A DNA stretch of 64,000 nt from Streptomyces sp. ACA25 (GCF_028200735.1 NZ_JAQKPV010000005.1:124001-188000), one strand, 5' to 3'; positions 8,876 through 17,657 are shown, numbered from the stretch's first letter. Made by a program: numbers and translations. Notes: generated by a model not told the origin, from the letters alone.

Positions 8876-10162
8876 TCAGGCAGCCCACGGCAGCGTCGCC
8901 CGGAGCCGGAACGTCCCGTCCGTGCTGCCGAACTCCAGGGAGCCGCCGTCCAGGGCGGTGCGCTCCTCCAGCCCGGTGAGCCCGGCCCCCGCCCCCGGGA
9001 TCTCCGCGGCGGTCACCCCGCCGGGCAGCGGATTCACCACCTCGACCGTCAGCCCCCGGCCGGGCCCACCGGCCAGCGCCACCGTGACCCGCTCTCCCGG
9101 CGCGTGCTTGCGGGCGTTGGTCAGCCCCTCCTGCACGACCCGGAACACGGTCCGCTGCACCTGGGGACGGAGTGCCTCCGCGGCGGGCGGAACAGTCGTG
9201 TCGCTGCACGTGACCCGCTCGCCGGCCGTCCGCGCCTCCTCCACCAGGGCGCTGACGTCCCCGATACCGGGCTGCGGCCGTCCGCTGCTCAGCGCGTCGC
9301 TCCCGCCGTCCGCCGACGCGCTGCCCCGCAGGACGGTGAGGACCTCACGCAGCTCCTCCAGCGCCTGGTGCGCGTTGTCCCGGATGACCTGGGCACTGTG
9401 GCCGACCTCCGCCTCGGACAGCGGCAGGCCCGCGCCGTCCGCCGACCGCCCCGTGCGGTACGCCAGCGCACCGGCGTGCACGGACAGCAGCGAGATGCGG
9501 TGCGCCAGAACGTCATGCATCTCCCGCGCGATCGCCTCCCGTTCGACCCGCCGGGTGTCCGCCAGCCGCCGGGCGTGCGCGCCGCGCTCCCGCTCGGCAT
9601 CCTCCCGCAGCCGCAGCACCAACTGCCGCCGGGCGGCCATCGTCGTGCCCCAGGTGAAGAACACCAGGTAGTAGGCGAGTGTGAAGGCCGCACTGACCCA
9701 GCCACCCTCGTACGGAACCGTGTACAGCACGACGTACGGGGTGACGGCCACCAGGTGCAGCCCGAGAACCAGCAGCGCCGGCCGCAGCGGGACGCGCAGC
9801 GCCAGATTGAGAATGACCACCATCATGACGCCGAAAATGGTGCTCGAGAACATCCCCGGGATCACCATGAACAGCGCCAGGGCCATCGGGAAGCGCCGCC
9901 GCCACCACAAGGCCAGACAGCTCAGCGCCCCGAGCACCGGGTCGACCGTCCGGACCCAGCCGGGCAGGTAATCCGCCTCCGCGACGAACTGCAGCATCAG
10001 CAGCCACAGCAGCACCGCCCAGCCGAACAGCAGGCTGTCGACCAGCCAGTCCCGGGCAGTCCGGCGCACCGGCTCGTTCCGGTCAGCGGTCAGCATCTCG
10101 CCCGGGAGCACCCAGTGCTGCGCCCGGCCGTGCGGGCGGGGCGGAGCCGCTGTCTCGGTCAT
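8876..10162 (-). CDS. Membrane sensor histidine kinase (NarL/DesK-type, orphan)
   Basis: The 428-residue kinase has about five or six N-terminal membrane segments (roughly residues 40-190), a coiled-coil linker rich in Arg/Glu, a HisKA_3 dimerisation box with the phospho-acceptor His in AREMHDVLAHRISLLSVHAG, and a C-terminal HATPase domain (VQEGLTNARKHA as N-box, GAGAGLTGLEER as G-box). Kinases of this kind normally pair with a LuxR-type response regulator encoded next door, but neither neighbour is one, so it is an orphan or its partner is elsewhere. The signal is unknown. It ends convergent with gpmA. Confidence 0.9.
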   Translation of the reverse strand: MTETAAPPRPHGRAQHWVLPGEMLTADRNEPVRRTARDWLVDSLLFGWAVLLWLLMLQFVAEADYLPGWVRTVDPVLGALSCLALWWRRRFPMALALFMVIPGMFSSTIFGVMMVVILNLALRVPLRPALLVLGLHLVAVTPYVVLYTVPYEGGWVSAAFTLAYYLVFFTWGTTMAARRQLVLRLREDAERERGAHARRLADTRRVEREAIAREMHDVLAHRISLLSVHAGALAYRTGRSADGAGLPLSEAEVGHSAQVIRDNAHQALEELREVLTVLRGSASADGGSDALSSGRPQPGIGDVSALVEEARTAGERVTCSDTTVPPAAEALRPQVQRTVFRVVQEGLTNARKHAPGERVTVALAGGPGRGLTVEVVNPLPGGVTAAEIPGAGAGLTGLEERTALDGGSLEFGSTDGTFRLRATLPWAA

Positions 10163-10360
10163 GCCCCGAGCTTAGGCGGTGCCGCACGTGCTGCCGAGGG
10201 CGTGCGACGACCACCCGCACCACCACCCGGACCGGGCCGCGCGGTGAGCCGCCCCCGGAACCTCGCCGGCCGACGAGGCCCGGCCGGCAGGCGTCCGGCC
10301 CCGCACGGAACCCGGGCCCCCGCCGCACCGGGCCCGTACGGGACGGACGTTCCGCGACCG

Positions 10361-10507
10361 TCAGCCGCAGGAGCCGCCACAACTGCACGAGCCGCCCGAC
10401 TGGCAGCCGCAGGAACAGCCGGAACCGCAGGAACAGGTTGCCGGCGCGGGCCGAGGCCCGGCTGCCGGAATCGAGGACAGAGAGGTCGGGGCAAGGGAAC
10501 GAGCCAT
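10361..10507 (-). CDS. Small Cys-rich peptide (48 aa), function unknown
   Basis: The 48-residue frame starts at an ATG preceded by a near-ideal ribosome-binding site (GAGGAGG, seven bases upstream). Residues 1-24 are a Ser/Pro/Ala-rich leader-like stretch (MARSLAPTSLSSIPAAG). Residues 25-48 are only Cys, Ser, Gly and one Gln, with eight Cys at 25, 27, 31, 33, 35, 41, 43 and 47 (CSCGSGCSCGCQ, then CSCGGSC). It has no signal peptide. It could be a metallothionein-like metal binder or the precursor of a modified peptide; no modification enzyme is visible nearby. It lies between an orphan histidine kinase and phoU, on the same strand as both. Not recognised as a named family. Confidence 0.7.
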   Translation of the reverse strand: MARSLAPTSLSSIPAAGPRPAPATCSCGSGCSCGCQSGGSCSCGGSCG

Positions 10508-10702
10508 ACGGAATCCTCCTCGGCGCGCAGGTATCCGCCACCTGCCTGCACCACCCTCATTGGACCCCCGCCCCGGCCCGGCGCGTCAACGGCGCGAAAG
10601 GGCGGACCCGCCGCCGACGAGCCGGCGGCCAAGGGGTGCACGCCGGGGCGCAGCCGCCGGCGCTACCCCCGTGGGACGACCGCACCGGGCCGGAGAACCA
10701 CC

Positions 10703-11380
10703 TCAGGCCGAAGGGTCCGGCAGCTCCGGCTCGAACTCGTCCGCGTGCTCCCCGGTCACCAGGTAGACCACCCGGCGGGCCACCGACACCGCATGATCGG
10801 CGAAACGCTCGTAGTAGCGGCCCAGCAGGGTCACGTCCACCGCGGTCTCGATGCCGTGCTTCCAGCGGTCGTCCATCAGGTGCCGGAACAGCGTCCGGTG
10901 CAGCGTGTCCATCTCGTCGTCGTCCGTCTCGAGCTGGAGGGCCAGCTCCACATCCTTGGTGATGATCACCTCGGCCGCCTTGGCCATCAGCCGCTGCGCC
11001 AGCTGGCCCATCTCCAGGATGGTCGCGTGCAGGTCCCGCGGCACCGCCGAGTTGGGGAACCGCAGGCGGGCGACCTTCGCGACATGCTCGGCCAGGTCAC
11101 CGGAGCGCTCCAGGTCCGCGCTCATCCGCAGGGAGGTCACCACGATCCGCAGGTCGGTGGCGACCGGCTGCTGCCGGGCGAGCAGCGCGATGGCGTTGTT
11201 CTCCAGGTCCCGGTGCATCTTGTCGACCGCCACGTCAGCGGCGATCACGTTCTCCGCGAGCTTCAGGTCCGCGTCGAGTATCGCCGTCGTGGCGCGCCCC
11301 ATCGCGGAGCCGACGAGCCGCGCCATCTCGACCAGGCTGTCACTGATCGCATCGAGTTCCTCGTGATACGCGTCACGCAT
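10703..11380 (-). CDS. phoU: Phosphate-specific transport system accessory protein PhoU
   Basis: The 225-residue cytoplasmic protein starts MRDAYHEELD; an in-frame ATG 60 bases upstream is less likely because the conserved family begins here. It contains two helical PhoU repeats, with the acidic metal-binding signatures around LVEMARLVGSAM and the second copy near ILEMGQLAQRLM, plus the ERFADHAVSVARRVVYLVTG C-terminal block. PhoU restrains Pho-regulon signalling when phosphate is plentiful, acting through PhoR and the Pst transporter. It is transcribed divergently from phoR-phoP across a region with PHO-box repeats. Confidence 0.97.
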   Translation of the reverse strand: MRDAYHEELDAISDSLVEMARLVGSAMGRATTAILDADLKLAENVIAADVAVDKMHRDLENNAIALLARQQPVATDLRIVVTSLRMSADLERSGDLAEHVAKVARLRFPNSAVPRDLHATILEMGQLAQRLMAKAAEVIITKDVELALQLETDDDEMDTLHRTLFRHLMDDRWKHGIETAVDVTLLGRYYERFADHAVSVARRVVYLVTGEHADEFEPELPDPSA

Positions 11381-11592
11381 CTTCGTACCTTCCCTCGCAT
11401 GGTCCCGCCGGGCCCCTCTCCCCATCCCGGAAGAGGGCACGCGCGACCGAGTATCTGACTGAGTATCCCGGATCTGATCCCCGCTTCGCCGGGGGACGGA
11501 ACACCACGCTGGATCAGGGCGCCCGGGACCAGCGGACCCGGACTGTCACGCTTCCAGATTCCTCGGGGAAAGCGGCTGTTTCCGACCCCTCA

Positions 11593-11621
11593 AGTGAACC
11601 ACCGCTGTCGTCAAGGTGAAC
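11593..11621 (-). promoter_or_regulatory. PHO box (PhoP-binding direct repeats) between phoU and phoR
   Basis: Read on the minus strand, GTTCACC (11621-11615) and GTTCACT (11599-11593) lie exactly 22 bases apart, that is two 11-base units, the period of Streptomyces PhoP direct repeats. They sit in the divergent phoU / phoRP promoter region, a known PhoP target in S. coelicolor. This implies autoregulation. Confidence 0.75.
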
Positions 11622-11694
11622 TTCTCCCGGCGCGGGAGAGAGCATCTGCTCTCAGCTCTGCAACAGCCGGGGGCCACCCGCATAACCTGGGGTT

Positions 11695-13047
11695 ATGGAC
11701 GTGAACGCGGCGGTCGCCGCAGTGGCAGCGATGGCCGGTCTCTGCACCGGTGTCATCGCCATGCTGGCGTTCCGTCTCAGCGAACGTGAACGGACCGGAC
11801 CGCTGCGGGACACCCCGGCCCCCGTGCACGGGCTGCCCTCCGGCGTGGACACCGTGCTCTCCGTGCTCCGGTCCTCCGCCGTGGTGCTCGACGAACGCGA
11901 CGGGGTGGTGAAGGCCAGCTCCGCGGCCTACGCCCTGGGCGTGGTGCGCGGCGGCCGGCTCGCGGTCGAGCCGATGCTCCAGATGGCCCGGGAAACCCGC
12001 CGGGACGGCGAGATACGGCAGCTGGAGCTGGACCTGCCACGACGGGGCAAGGGCCGCTCCGACGCGCTCGCGGTCTCCGCCCGCTCCGCCCCCCTCAGCT
12101 CCCGGCTGGTGCTGCTGCTCGTCGAGGACCTGACCGAGGCCCGGCGCATCGAAGCCGTCCGCCGGGACTTCGTCGCCAACGTGAGCCATGAACTCAAGAC
12201 GCCCGCCGGTGCGCTCTCGCTGCTCTCCGAGGCGGTGCTCGACGCCGCCGACGACCCGGAGGCGGTGACGCGCTTCGCCGGGCGGATGCAGACCGAAGCC
12301 ACCCGGCTCACCAATCTGGTGCAGGAGCTCATCGACCTGTCCCGCGTGCAGGACAACGACCCGCTGACCAACGCGGAGCTGGTGCCGGTCGACGAGCTGG
12401 TCGGTGAGGCCATGGACCGCTGCCGTCAGCAGGCGGTGGCCAAGGAGATCACCATGGCCTCCGGCGGAACCGAGGGCCTGGCGGTCTGGGGCAACCGCGG
12501 TCAGCTGGCCGCCGCGCTCGGCAACCTGGTCGAGAACGCCGTGAACTACAGTCCGGCGCACACCCGGGTCGCCATCGCCGCGACCAGGCTGCCTGCCGGT
12601 GACGGGCGCCGCAGCGGGGAGCAGATCGAGATTTCCGTGACGGACCAGGGCATCGGAATCTCGGGGAGCGACCGGGAGCGGATCTTCGAACGCTTCTACC
12701 GTGTCGATCCGGCTCGCTCCCGGGCCACCGGCGGCACCGGGCTCGGCCTGGCCATCGTCAAGCACGTGACCGCCTCGCACGGCGGGGAGGTCCACGTCTG
12801 GAGCGCCGAGGGCGAAGGCTCCACCTTTACTCTGCGGCTGCCGGAACCCGGCAGTGCGCGGGAGCGTCACCGGATCGCCCGGGCAGGACGGGGCGGACTG
12901 AGCGGCGCGCTGCATGACCCGGCCGAATTCCCGGACGGCCCCGTCGACGAGGACGAGGCCGGCACCGAGGACGCGCTCCGCGTCAACGGTGCGGACCGAG
13001 GACCGGGTACCCGTACCGACACATCAGCCGGGGAGGTCCACCCGTGA
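11695..13047 (+). CDS. phoR: Phosphate-responsive sensor histidine kinase PhoR (SenX3-like)
   Basis: The 450-residue kinase has one N-terminal membrane segment (about residues 5-27), a degenerate PAS-like region, the H-box DFVANVSHELKTP with His165, and an HATPase domain with N-box NLVENAVNYS, DQGIGIS, ERFYRVDPARSR and GTGLGLAI. An acidic C-terminal tail of about 50 residues follows. Its position divergent from phoU and coupled to a response regulator by a 4-base overlap identifies it as the PhoR of the Streptomyces Pho system, which phosphorylates PhoP under phosphate limitation and affects development and antibiotic production. Confidence 0.95.
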   Translation: MDVNAAVAAVAAMAGLCTGVIAMLAFRLSERERTGPLRDTPAPVHGLPSGVDTVLSVLRSSAVVLDERDGVVKASSAAYALGVVRGGRLAVEPMLQMARETRRDGEIRQLELDLPRRGKGRSDALAVSARSAPLSSRLVLLLVEDLTEARRIEAVRRDFVANVSHELKTPAGALSLLSEAVLDAADDPEAVTRFAGRMQTEATRLTNLVQELIDLSRVQDNDPLTNAELVPVDELVGEAMDRCRQQAVAKEITMASGGTEGLAVWGNRGQLAAALGNLVENAVNYSPAHTRVAIAATRLPAGDGRRSGEQIEISVTDQGIGISGSDRERIFERFYRVDPARSRATGGTGLGLAIVKHVTASHGGEVHVWSAEGEGSTFTLRLPEPGSARERHRIARAGRGGLSGALHDPAEFPDGPVDEDEAGTEDALRVNGADRGPGTRTDTSAGEVHP

Positions 13048-13724
13048 CCAGAGTGCTCGTCGTCGAGGACGAGGAGTCGTTCAGCGACGCCTTGTCATAC
13101 ATGCTCCGCAAGGAGGGCTTCGAGGTCGCCATCGCCGCGACCGGGCCGGAGGGGCTGGACGAGTTCGAGCGCAACGGCGCCGATCTGGTTCTGCTGGATC
13201 TGATGCTGCCGGGGCTGCCCGGTACGGAGGTCTGCCGCCAGCTCCGCGGCCGCTCGAACGTCCCGGTCATCATGGTGACCGCGAAGGACAGCGAGATCGA
13301 CAAGGTCGTCGGCCTGGAAATAGGCGCCGACGACTACGTGACCAAGCCGTTCTCCTCGCGCGAACTGGTGGCCCGTATTCGCGCCGTGCTGCGCCGCCGC
13401 GGGGAAACCGAGGAGGAGAGCCCGACGGCCCTGGAGGCCGGGCCGGTCCGGATGGACGTGGACCGCCACGTGGTCACCGTCTCCGGCCGGAAGGTCGACC
13501 TGCCGCTGAAGGAGTTCGATCTGCTGGCCATGCTGCTGCGGAACGCCGGCCGGGTGCTGACCCGCATGCAGCTGATCGACCGGGTCTGGGGGGCCGACTA
13601 TGTCGGTGACACCAAGACGCTCGACGTGCACGTCAAGCGGCTGCGGGCGAAGGTCGAGCCCGACCCGGGAGCACCGCGGTACCTGGTGACGGTACGCGGG
13701 CTGGGCTACAAGTTCGAGCCGTGA
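13044..13724 (+). CDS. phoP: Response regulator PhoP (OmpR family)
   Basis: The 226-residue regulator has a receiver domain with acidic residues VVEDEES, phospho-acceptor Asp52 (LVLLDLMLPG) and the conserved Lys in VTAKDSE. A C-terminal winged-helix DNA-binding domain carries KEFDLLAMLLRNAGRVLT and TLDVHVKRLRAK. The GTG start overlaps the phoR stop (GTGA), indicating translational coupling. PhoP binds PHO boxes of 11-base direct repeats; such repeats are present upstream of this operon. Confidence 0.97.
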   Translation: MTRVLVVEDEESFSDALSYMLRKEGFEVAIAATGPEGLDEFERNGADLVLLDLMLPGLPGTEVCRQLRGRSNVPVIMVTAKDSEIDKVVGLEIGADDYVTKPFSSRELVARIRAVLRRRGETEEESPTALEAGPVRMDVDRHVVTVSGRKVDLPLKEFDLLAMLLRNAGRVLTRMQLIDRVWGADYVGDTKTLDVHVKRLRAKVEPDPGAPRYLVTVRGLGYKFEP

Positions 13725-13793
13725 CGGGCGCCGGGCCGGGGGTGCCGGCCGAGGCCGGTCGCGCGCACCGCGGCACCGGCGGGTCCGTCCAGC

Positions 13794-13830
13794 GGGTGCC
13801 GGCGCCGTCCTGCGGGCGGCGCCGGCACCC
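13794..13830. terminator. Terminator after phoP
   Basis: A perfect 14-bp inverted repeat (GGGTGCCGGCGCCG and its complement) with a 9-base loop lies 70 bases after the phoP stop and just beyond the stop of the convergent lipoprotein gene, so it may work in both directions. Confidence 0.8.
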
Positions 13831-13843
13831 GTGAGACGGCTGC

Positions 13844-14500
13844 TCAGTCCCGGCCGGCCTCGTCGTCCTCGTCCTCGGCTTCGTCGTCCGGGGCGTCCGG
13901 GTCCTCGAGCTGGTCCTCCTCGGGGTCCTCCTCGACCTCCTCCGCCGGCTCGGCCGCCTCCTCCTCGGGATCGGGCGCCGGGGCGGGGCTCGGTCCCCAG
14001 CCCTCGTTGTAGGCGAAGTCACCCGTCACCGGGACGACCCGGGGGTGCATCTCCGCGCTGCCGCTGGTGCTGAGGTCGAAGACCATGCGGGGGGCGGCAC
14101 CGAGGGAGAGCTCGGCCGCCCGGGGGTCCTCGAAGACGGCGGCGGCGTTGCCGTCCCCGCCGAGAGCGACCCAGCCGCCCGAAGGCACGACGATCTCGGA
14201 CTCACCCTCTGCGGGTGTCAGGTCGGCCTGGGCTCCGGAGTCGGCGACGGCGATGCCCTCGAGAGTCTGGTCCTCGTCGCCGTTGTTGAAGATGCGGGCG
14301 ATGACCGAGGCGGGGCCGTCCTGGTCCTCGCTCAGGAGGACGGTGACGTTCTGGATCCGGATGCTGTCCGTCTCGGCCCACGCGTGGTTCGGGTTGACCT
14401 GGTCGGTCCCGGCGTCGAACCCGGCACCGCAGGCAGTCAACGGAAGAATCGAGAAGGCGATGGTCGCGGCGAGGACACCGCGTCGAAGGCTGCTGCTCAC
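13844..14500 (-). CDS. Secreted lipoprotein with acidic C-terminal tail, unknown function
   Basis: The 218-residue product has a lipoprotein signal (LRRGVLAATIAFSILPLTAC; lipobox LTAC, Cys24). The extracellular part contains a beta-rich segment of about 130 residues (SIRIQNVTVLLSE, ARIFNNGDEDQTLEGIAV, MVFDLSTSGSAEMHPRVVPV), vaguely like copper-chaperone/DUF461-type folds, but the expected Met/His copper ligands are not convincingly present. The last 45 residues are almost purely Glu, Asp, Pro and Ala. A lipoprotein beside phoRP and carD is, as I recall, conserved in streptomycetes. Function unknown. Confidence 0.8.
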   Translation of the reverse strand: MSSSLRRGVLAATIAFSILPLTACGAGFDAGTDQVNPNHAWAETDSIRIQNVTVLLSEDQDGPASVIARIFNNGDEDQTLEGIAVADSGAQADLTPAEGESEIVVPSGGWVALGGDGNAAAVFEDPRAAELSLGAAPRMVFDLSTSGSAEMHPRVVPVTGDFAYNEGWGPSPAPAPDPEEEAAEPAEEVEEDPEEDQLEDPDAPDDEAEDEDDEAGRD

Positions 14501-14651
14501 GGCGGCGGCATCTCCTAGGGCGAGCTTCGGCGGGCGGGCTGGGCGGCCCGTCCGGACGGCAAGGTGATCTGTCGGCGGGCTCAGCGTACCGACCCCGTCC
14601 GGGCGGGGCGCACCCGACCCACCTGCACGTCCCCGGGGTAATCCGGGGCCT

Positions 14652-14693
14652 GGAATTGATCAATGTCCAGGGCCCGTTCCGGTGATCAATTCC
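14652..14693. repeat. Inverted repeat around ATTGATCAAT palindromes
   Basis: GGAATTGATCA (14652-14662) and its exact complement TGATCAATTCC (14683-14693) are 31 bases apart. The left copy includes the 10-base palindrome ATTGATCAAT, the right copy TGATCAAT. They stand out in a 72% GC genome and lie in the 467-base divergent region between the lipoprotein gene (minus) and carD (plus). They may be regulator sites or a cruciform. The rest of this intergenic region holds only the carD promoter candidate. Confidence 0.55.
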
Positions 14694-14910
14694 GAGTCGC
14701 TCGTCCGGTCGGGTGATGCGATTCTGTAAACCCTGACAAAACGGACAGAGTACTGACATGGAGTGAGCTGATTCCGTCCCTCTCCGCCGGAATGCGGCGC
14801 GCCGTCAACGCGGCTCTCACCTGCGGATACCTGCTCGACCACCCTCGGCAAAGCATGCATCGGGCGGGATTGTCAAGCCCTGAGATATGGTCTGACCTGC
14901 GAAAACACCA

Positions 14911-14939
14911 TTCAGAAGGGGGCAAACCCGTGTTACTCT
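14911..14939 (+). promoter_or_regulatory. Candidate vegetative promoter of carD
   Basis: TTCAGA (14911-14916) and TACTCT (14934-14939) are separated by 17 bases, resembling a HrdB-type promoter. They lie 29 bases before the carD ATG, which has a GGAAGGGG ribosome-binding site ten bases upstream. Confidence 0.5.
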
Positions 14940-14967
14940 GGATAGCCACGGAAGGGGTACCTGTCAC

Positions 14968-15450
14968 ATGACGTTCAAGGTTGGCGACACCGTGGTCTAT
15001 CCCCATCACGGGGCCGCGCTGATCGAGGCTATCGAAACTCGTCAGATCAAAGGCGTGGACAAGCTCTACCTCGTACTGAAGGTTGCCCAGGGTGACCTCG
15101 AAGTACGCGTGCCGGCGGAGAACGCCGAGCTCGTGGGTGTGCGCGACGTGGTTGGTAGGGACGGACTCGACCGGGTCTTCGAGGTGCTGCGGGCACCGTA
15201 CGCCGAAGAACCGACGAACTGGTCCCGTCGTTACAAGGCGAATCTTGAGAAGCTGGCGTCCGGTGACGTCATCAAGGTTGCCGAGGTCGTGCGCGACCTG
15301 TGGCGTCGGGAGCGCGAGCGGGGCCTGTCCGCCGGCGAGAAGCGCATGCTCGCCAAGGCGCGGCAGATCCTGGTCAGCGAACTCGCGCTGGCGGAGAGCA
15401 CCAACGAAGACAAGGCCGAGACTCTGCTCGACGAGGTCCTCGCGTCCTGA
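14968..15450 (+). CDS. carD: CarD-family RNA polymerase-binding transcription factor
   Basis: The 160-residue protein begins with the RNA-polymerase-interacting domain ([20 protein letters not shown], residues 2-21; Tudor-like, binds the beta subunit) and continues with an all-helical DNA-binding domain containing the conserved Trp of [13 protein letters not shown] near residue 87. CarD stabilises open complexes, especially at rRNA promoters, and is essential in mycobacteria. Length and sequence match actinobacterial CarD throughout. The placement just before ispD-ispF is the usual actinobacterial order. Confidence 0.97.
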   Translation: MTFKVGDTVVYPHHGAALIEAIETRQIKGVDKLYLVLKVAQGDLEVRVPAENAELVGVRDVVGRDGLDRVFEVLRAPYAEEPTNWSRRYKANLEKLASGDVIKVAEVVRDLWRRERERGLSAGEKRMLAKARQILVSELALAESTNEDKAETLLDEVLAS

Positions 15451-15467
15451 CCGGTACCTGAGCAGCT

Positions 15468-15490
15468 CAGCGCCCCTCGCGGGGCCGCTG
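15468..15490 (+). terminator. Candidate terminator after carD
   Basis: CAGCGCCCC-TCGC-GGGGCCGCTG forms a 9-bp stem with one bulged base and a 4-base loop, 17 bases after the carD stop. The remaining 260 bases up to ispD contain nothing else I can support beyond a presumed ispD promoter. Confidence 0.5.
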
Positions 15491-15750
15491 GTCGTTCGCC
15501 CTGTGACCGGTTCACATCGTGCTGCAGCGCCCGAAGGCATTCCCGTGCCGGACGGGCGCTGCGGCGCGTCGCCACCGGCATGCTGCACGCAGCAATGCCC
15601 GATCGTTCGCCGTCCTCCCCTGATGGGGTGCCGGACGGGTGAACCGAGGCGACCGGTGGTCTCGTCACGGAAGGGCCGATCGTCTCTCGTGCCCGGCACG
15701 CTCAGGCCATACCCATCCCTCCCCCGGAAACAAACCTGCACCCGGTAGCA

Positions 15751-16560
15751 ATGTCAGATCAGTCACTGAACGGCCCCATCCCCTCCTCCGTCAACTCCCT
15801 TTCCGGCGCCGCCACCCGCACCGCGGCCGTGCTCCCCGCCGCAGGCCGCGGCGTGCGGCTCGGCCCCGGCAGCCCGAAGGCGCTGCGTCAGCTCAACGGC
15901 ACACCCATGCTCGTGCACGCCGTCCGGGCCCTCGCCCGTGCCCGTGCGGTCTCCCTGGTGGTCGTGGTCGCACCGCCCGGCGGTGCCGCGGAGGTCCGGG
16001 CGCTGCTCGACGAGCACCCGCTTCCCGAAACGGTCGGCAGCACCGTCGAGGTCCTCGTCGTTCCCGGAGGCGAGACCCGGCAGGACTCCGTGCGCCGCGG
16101 GCTCGACGCCCTGCCCGCTGATGTCGGCGTGGTGCTGGTGCACGACGCGGCCCGCCCCCTTGTACCGGTCGACACGGTGGACGCGGTGGCCGCAGCGGTC
16201 CGGGCCGGGGCACCCGCCGTGGTGCCCGCGCTCCCCGTCACCGACACGGTCAAGCAGGTCTCGGCGGACGCCGGCCGCGAGCGCGGCACCCCCGAGCCGG
16301 TCGTCGCCACCCCCGACCGCTCCCTGCTGCGCGCCGTCCAGACCCCGCAGGGCTTCGACCGCGCCACTCTGGTCAAAGCCCATCAGCGCTTCCGGAGCCC
16401 GGGTGAGGGCGCCACCGACGACGCCGGCCTGGTGGAGAGGCTCGGAGTGCCGGTGGTGCTGATCCCGGGCCACGAGGAAGCCTTCAAGGTCACCCGCCCA
16501 CTGGACCTCGTGCTGGCCGAGGCCGTACTCGCCCGCAGGAGGGTCAACGATGGCTTCTGA
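15751..16560 (+). CDS. ispD: 2-C-methyl-D-erythritol 4-phosphate cytidylyltransferase
   Basis: The 269-residue enzyme transfers CMP from CTP to MEP in the non-mevalonate isoprenoid pathway. The nucleotide-binding motif [20 protein letters not shown] lies near residues 27-46, preceded by a Ser/Asn-rich head, and the segments [11 protein letters not shown] and [11 protein letters not shown] are typical. The stop overlaps the start of ispF by 11 bases, so the two MEP-pathway genes are co-translated. Confidence 0.97.
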   Translation: MSDQSLNGPIPSSVNSLSGAATRTAAVLPAAGRGVRLGPGSPKALRQLNGTPMLVHAVRALARARAVSLVVVVAPPGGAAEVRALLDEHPLPETVGSTVEVLVVPGGETRQDSVRRGLDALPADVGVVLVHDAARPLVPVDTVDAVAAAVRAGAPAVVPALPVTDTVKQVSADAGRERGTPEPVVATPDRSLLRAVQTPQGFDRATLVKAHQRFRSPGEGATDDAGLVERLGVPVVLIPGHEEAFKVTRPLDLVLAEAVLARRRVNDGF

Positions 16561-17056
16561 CGACCGGGCCGCCGCACCGCCGATGCCGCTGGTGGGAATC
16601 GGTACCGATGTGCACGCCTTCGCGCCCGGCCGCGCGCTCTGGTGTGCCGGCCTGCACTGGCCGGACGCCGACCACGGGCTCGCCGGGCACTCCGACGGGG
16701 ACGTGGCAGCCCACGCGGCCTGTGATGCCCTCTTCTCGGCCGCCGGAGCGGGCGATCTCGGGGCGCACTTCGGGACCGGCCGTCCGCAGTGGGCCGGTGC
16801 CTCCGGCGTGACCCTGCTGGCCGAGGCGGCCCGGATCGTGCGGGCCGAGGGCTTCGCCATCGGCAACGTGGCGATCCAGGTGATCGGCATCCGGCCCAAG
16901 ATCGGCAAGCGCCGGGCGGAGGCCCAGCGGGCACTCTCCGGAGCGGTCGGGGCGCCCGTCTCGGTGTCCGGCACCACCACCGACGGACTCGGACTGACCG
17001 GTCGGGGCGAAGGGCTGGCCGCGATCGCCACGGCCCTCCTCGTGCCGCGCGGCTGA
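16550..17056 (+). CDS. ispF: 2-C-methyl-D-erythritol 2,4-cyclodiphosphate synthase
   Basis: The 168-residue enzyme cyclises CDP-ME-2-phosphate, releasing CMP. Metal-binding motif GIGTDVHAF (Asp, His) near residues 15-23, [10 protein letters not shown] near residue 47, and the C-terminal [17 protein letters not shown] are all present. It overlaps ispD and follows the usual ispD-ispF order of actinobacteria. Confidence 0.97.
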   Translation: MASDDRAAAPPMPLVGIGTDVHAFAPGRALWCAGLHWPDADHGLAGHSDGDVAAHAACDALFSAAGAGDLGAHFGTGRPQWAGASGVTLLAEAARIVRAEGFAIGNVAIQVIGIRPKIGKRRAEAQRALSGAVGAPVSVSGTTTDGLGLTGRGEGLAAIATALLVPRG

Positions 17057-17141
17057 GGTCCGTCCCTTTCCGGCTCGGTGACGCTAGCGTGGAAACGAGC
17101 GACCCCCAGCAGCGTGCACCTTCTCGGAGAAAGGTCCCACC

Positions 17142-17552
17142 GTGGCAGCCACCCTTTCCGACAGCGTGAAGAACCTCCTGGACAGCCGGGTCTTCGCCAT
17201 GATCGCCACCATCCAGGCGGACGGCCGGCCCCAGGTCTCCCCGGTCTGGATCAAGCGGGACGGCGACGACCTGCTGGTCTCCACCGCAGAGGGACGTCAG
17301 AAGACCGTCAACATGCAACGCGACCCGCGGGTTTCCGTGGTCGTCCAGCCCGCCGAGTCCCCGTACGAGTACGCCGAGATCCGTGGGACGGCCGAGCTCA
17401 CCACCGAAGGCGGACAGGAGCTGATCGACGAACTGTCCCTGAAGTACGCGGGCAAGAAGTACGCGGATTTCAACCCGTCGGCCGGCTCCGACGGCGCCCG
17501 GGTCGTCGTCCGCATCAGGCCCGAGCGGGTCACCGGGATGGGCATGGCCTGA
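17142..17552 (+). CDS. PPOX-class (pyridoxamine 5'-phosphate oxidase-like) F420/flavin-dependent protein
   Basis: The 136-residue protein has a split-barrel fold: VFAMIATIQADGRPQVSPVW near residues 17-36, followed by VSTAEGRQKTVNMQRDPRVS and a C-terminal VRIRPERVTGMG strand. This arrangement is typical of small actinobacterial PPOX proteins of the Rv1155 group that use F420 or FMN. GTG start with AGAAAGG upstream. It lies between ispF and cysS with about 85 and 105 bases of spacer, so it is probably its own unit or cotranscribed with ispF. Substrate unknown. Confidence 0.85.
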   Translation: MAATLSDSVKNLLDSRVFAMIATIQADGRPQVSPVWIKRDGDDLLVSTAEGRQKTVNMQRDPRVSVVVQPAESPYEYAEIRGTAELTTEGGQELIDELSLKYAGKKYADFNPSAGSDGARVVVRIRPERVTGMGMA

Positions 17553-17657
17553 CCGGGCAGCCCAAGGGCCCCCGCGCGCAGGGGTGACGCGTCCGCTCCG
17601 CAGCGCTTCCGGCTCCGGAAGGCACGGGGCGGCGCGTTGACCTACTACGCTTGACGC

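Noticed and set aside
10083..10541. 152-residue minus-strand frame overlapping the Cys-rich peptide
   Set aside because: It has no good ribosome-binding site, is Arg-rich and overlaps the kinase start; the 48-residue frame is better supported.
10621..10661. 9-bp GC inverted repeat between phoU and the Cys-rich gene as a terminator
   Set aside because: The arms are 23 bases apart and such GC repeats are frequent; not convincing.
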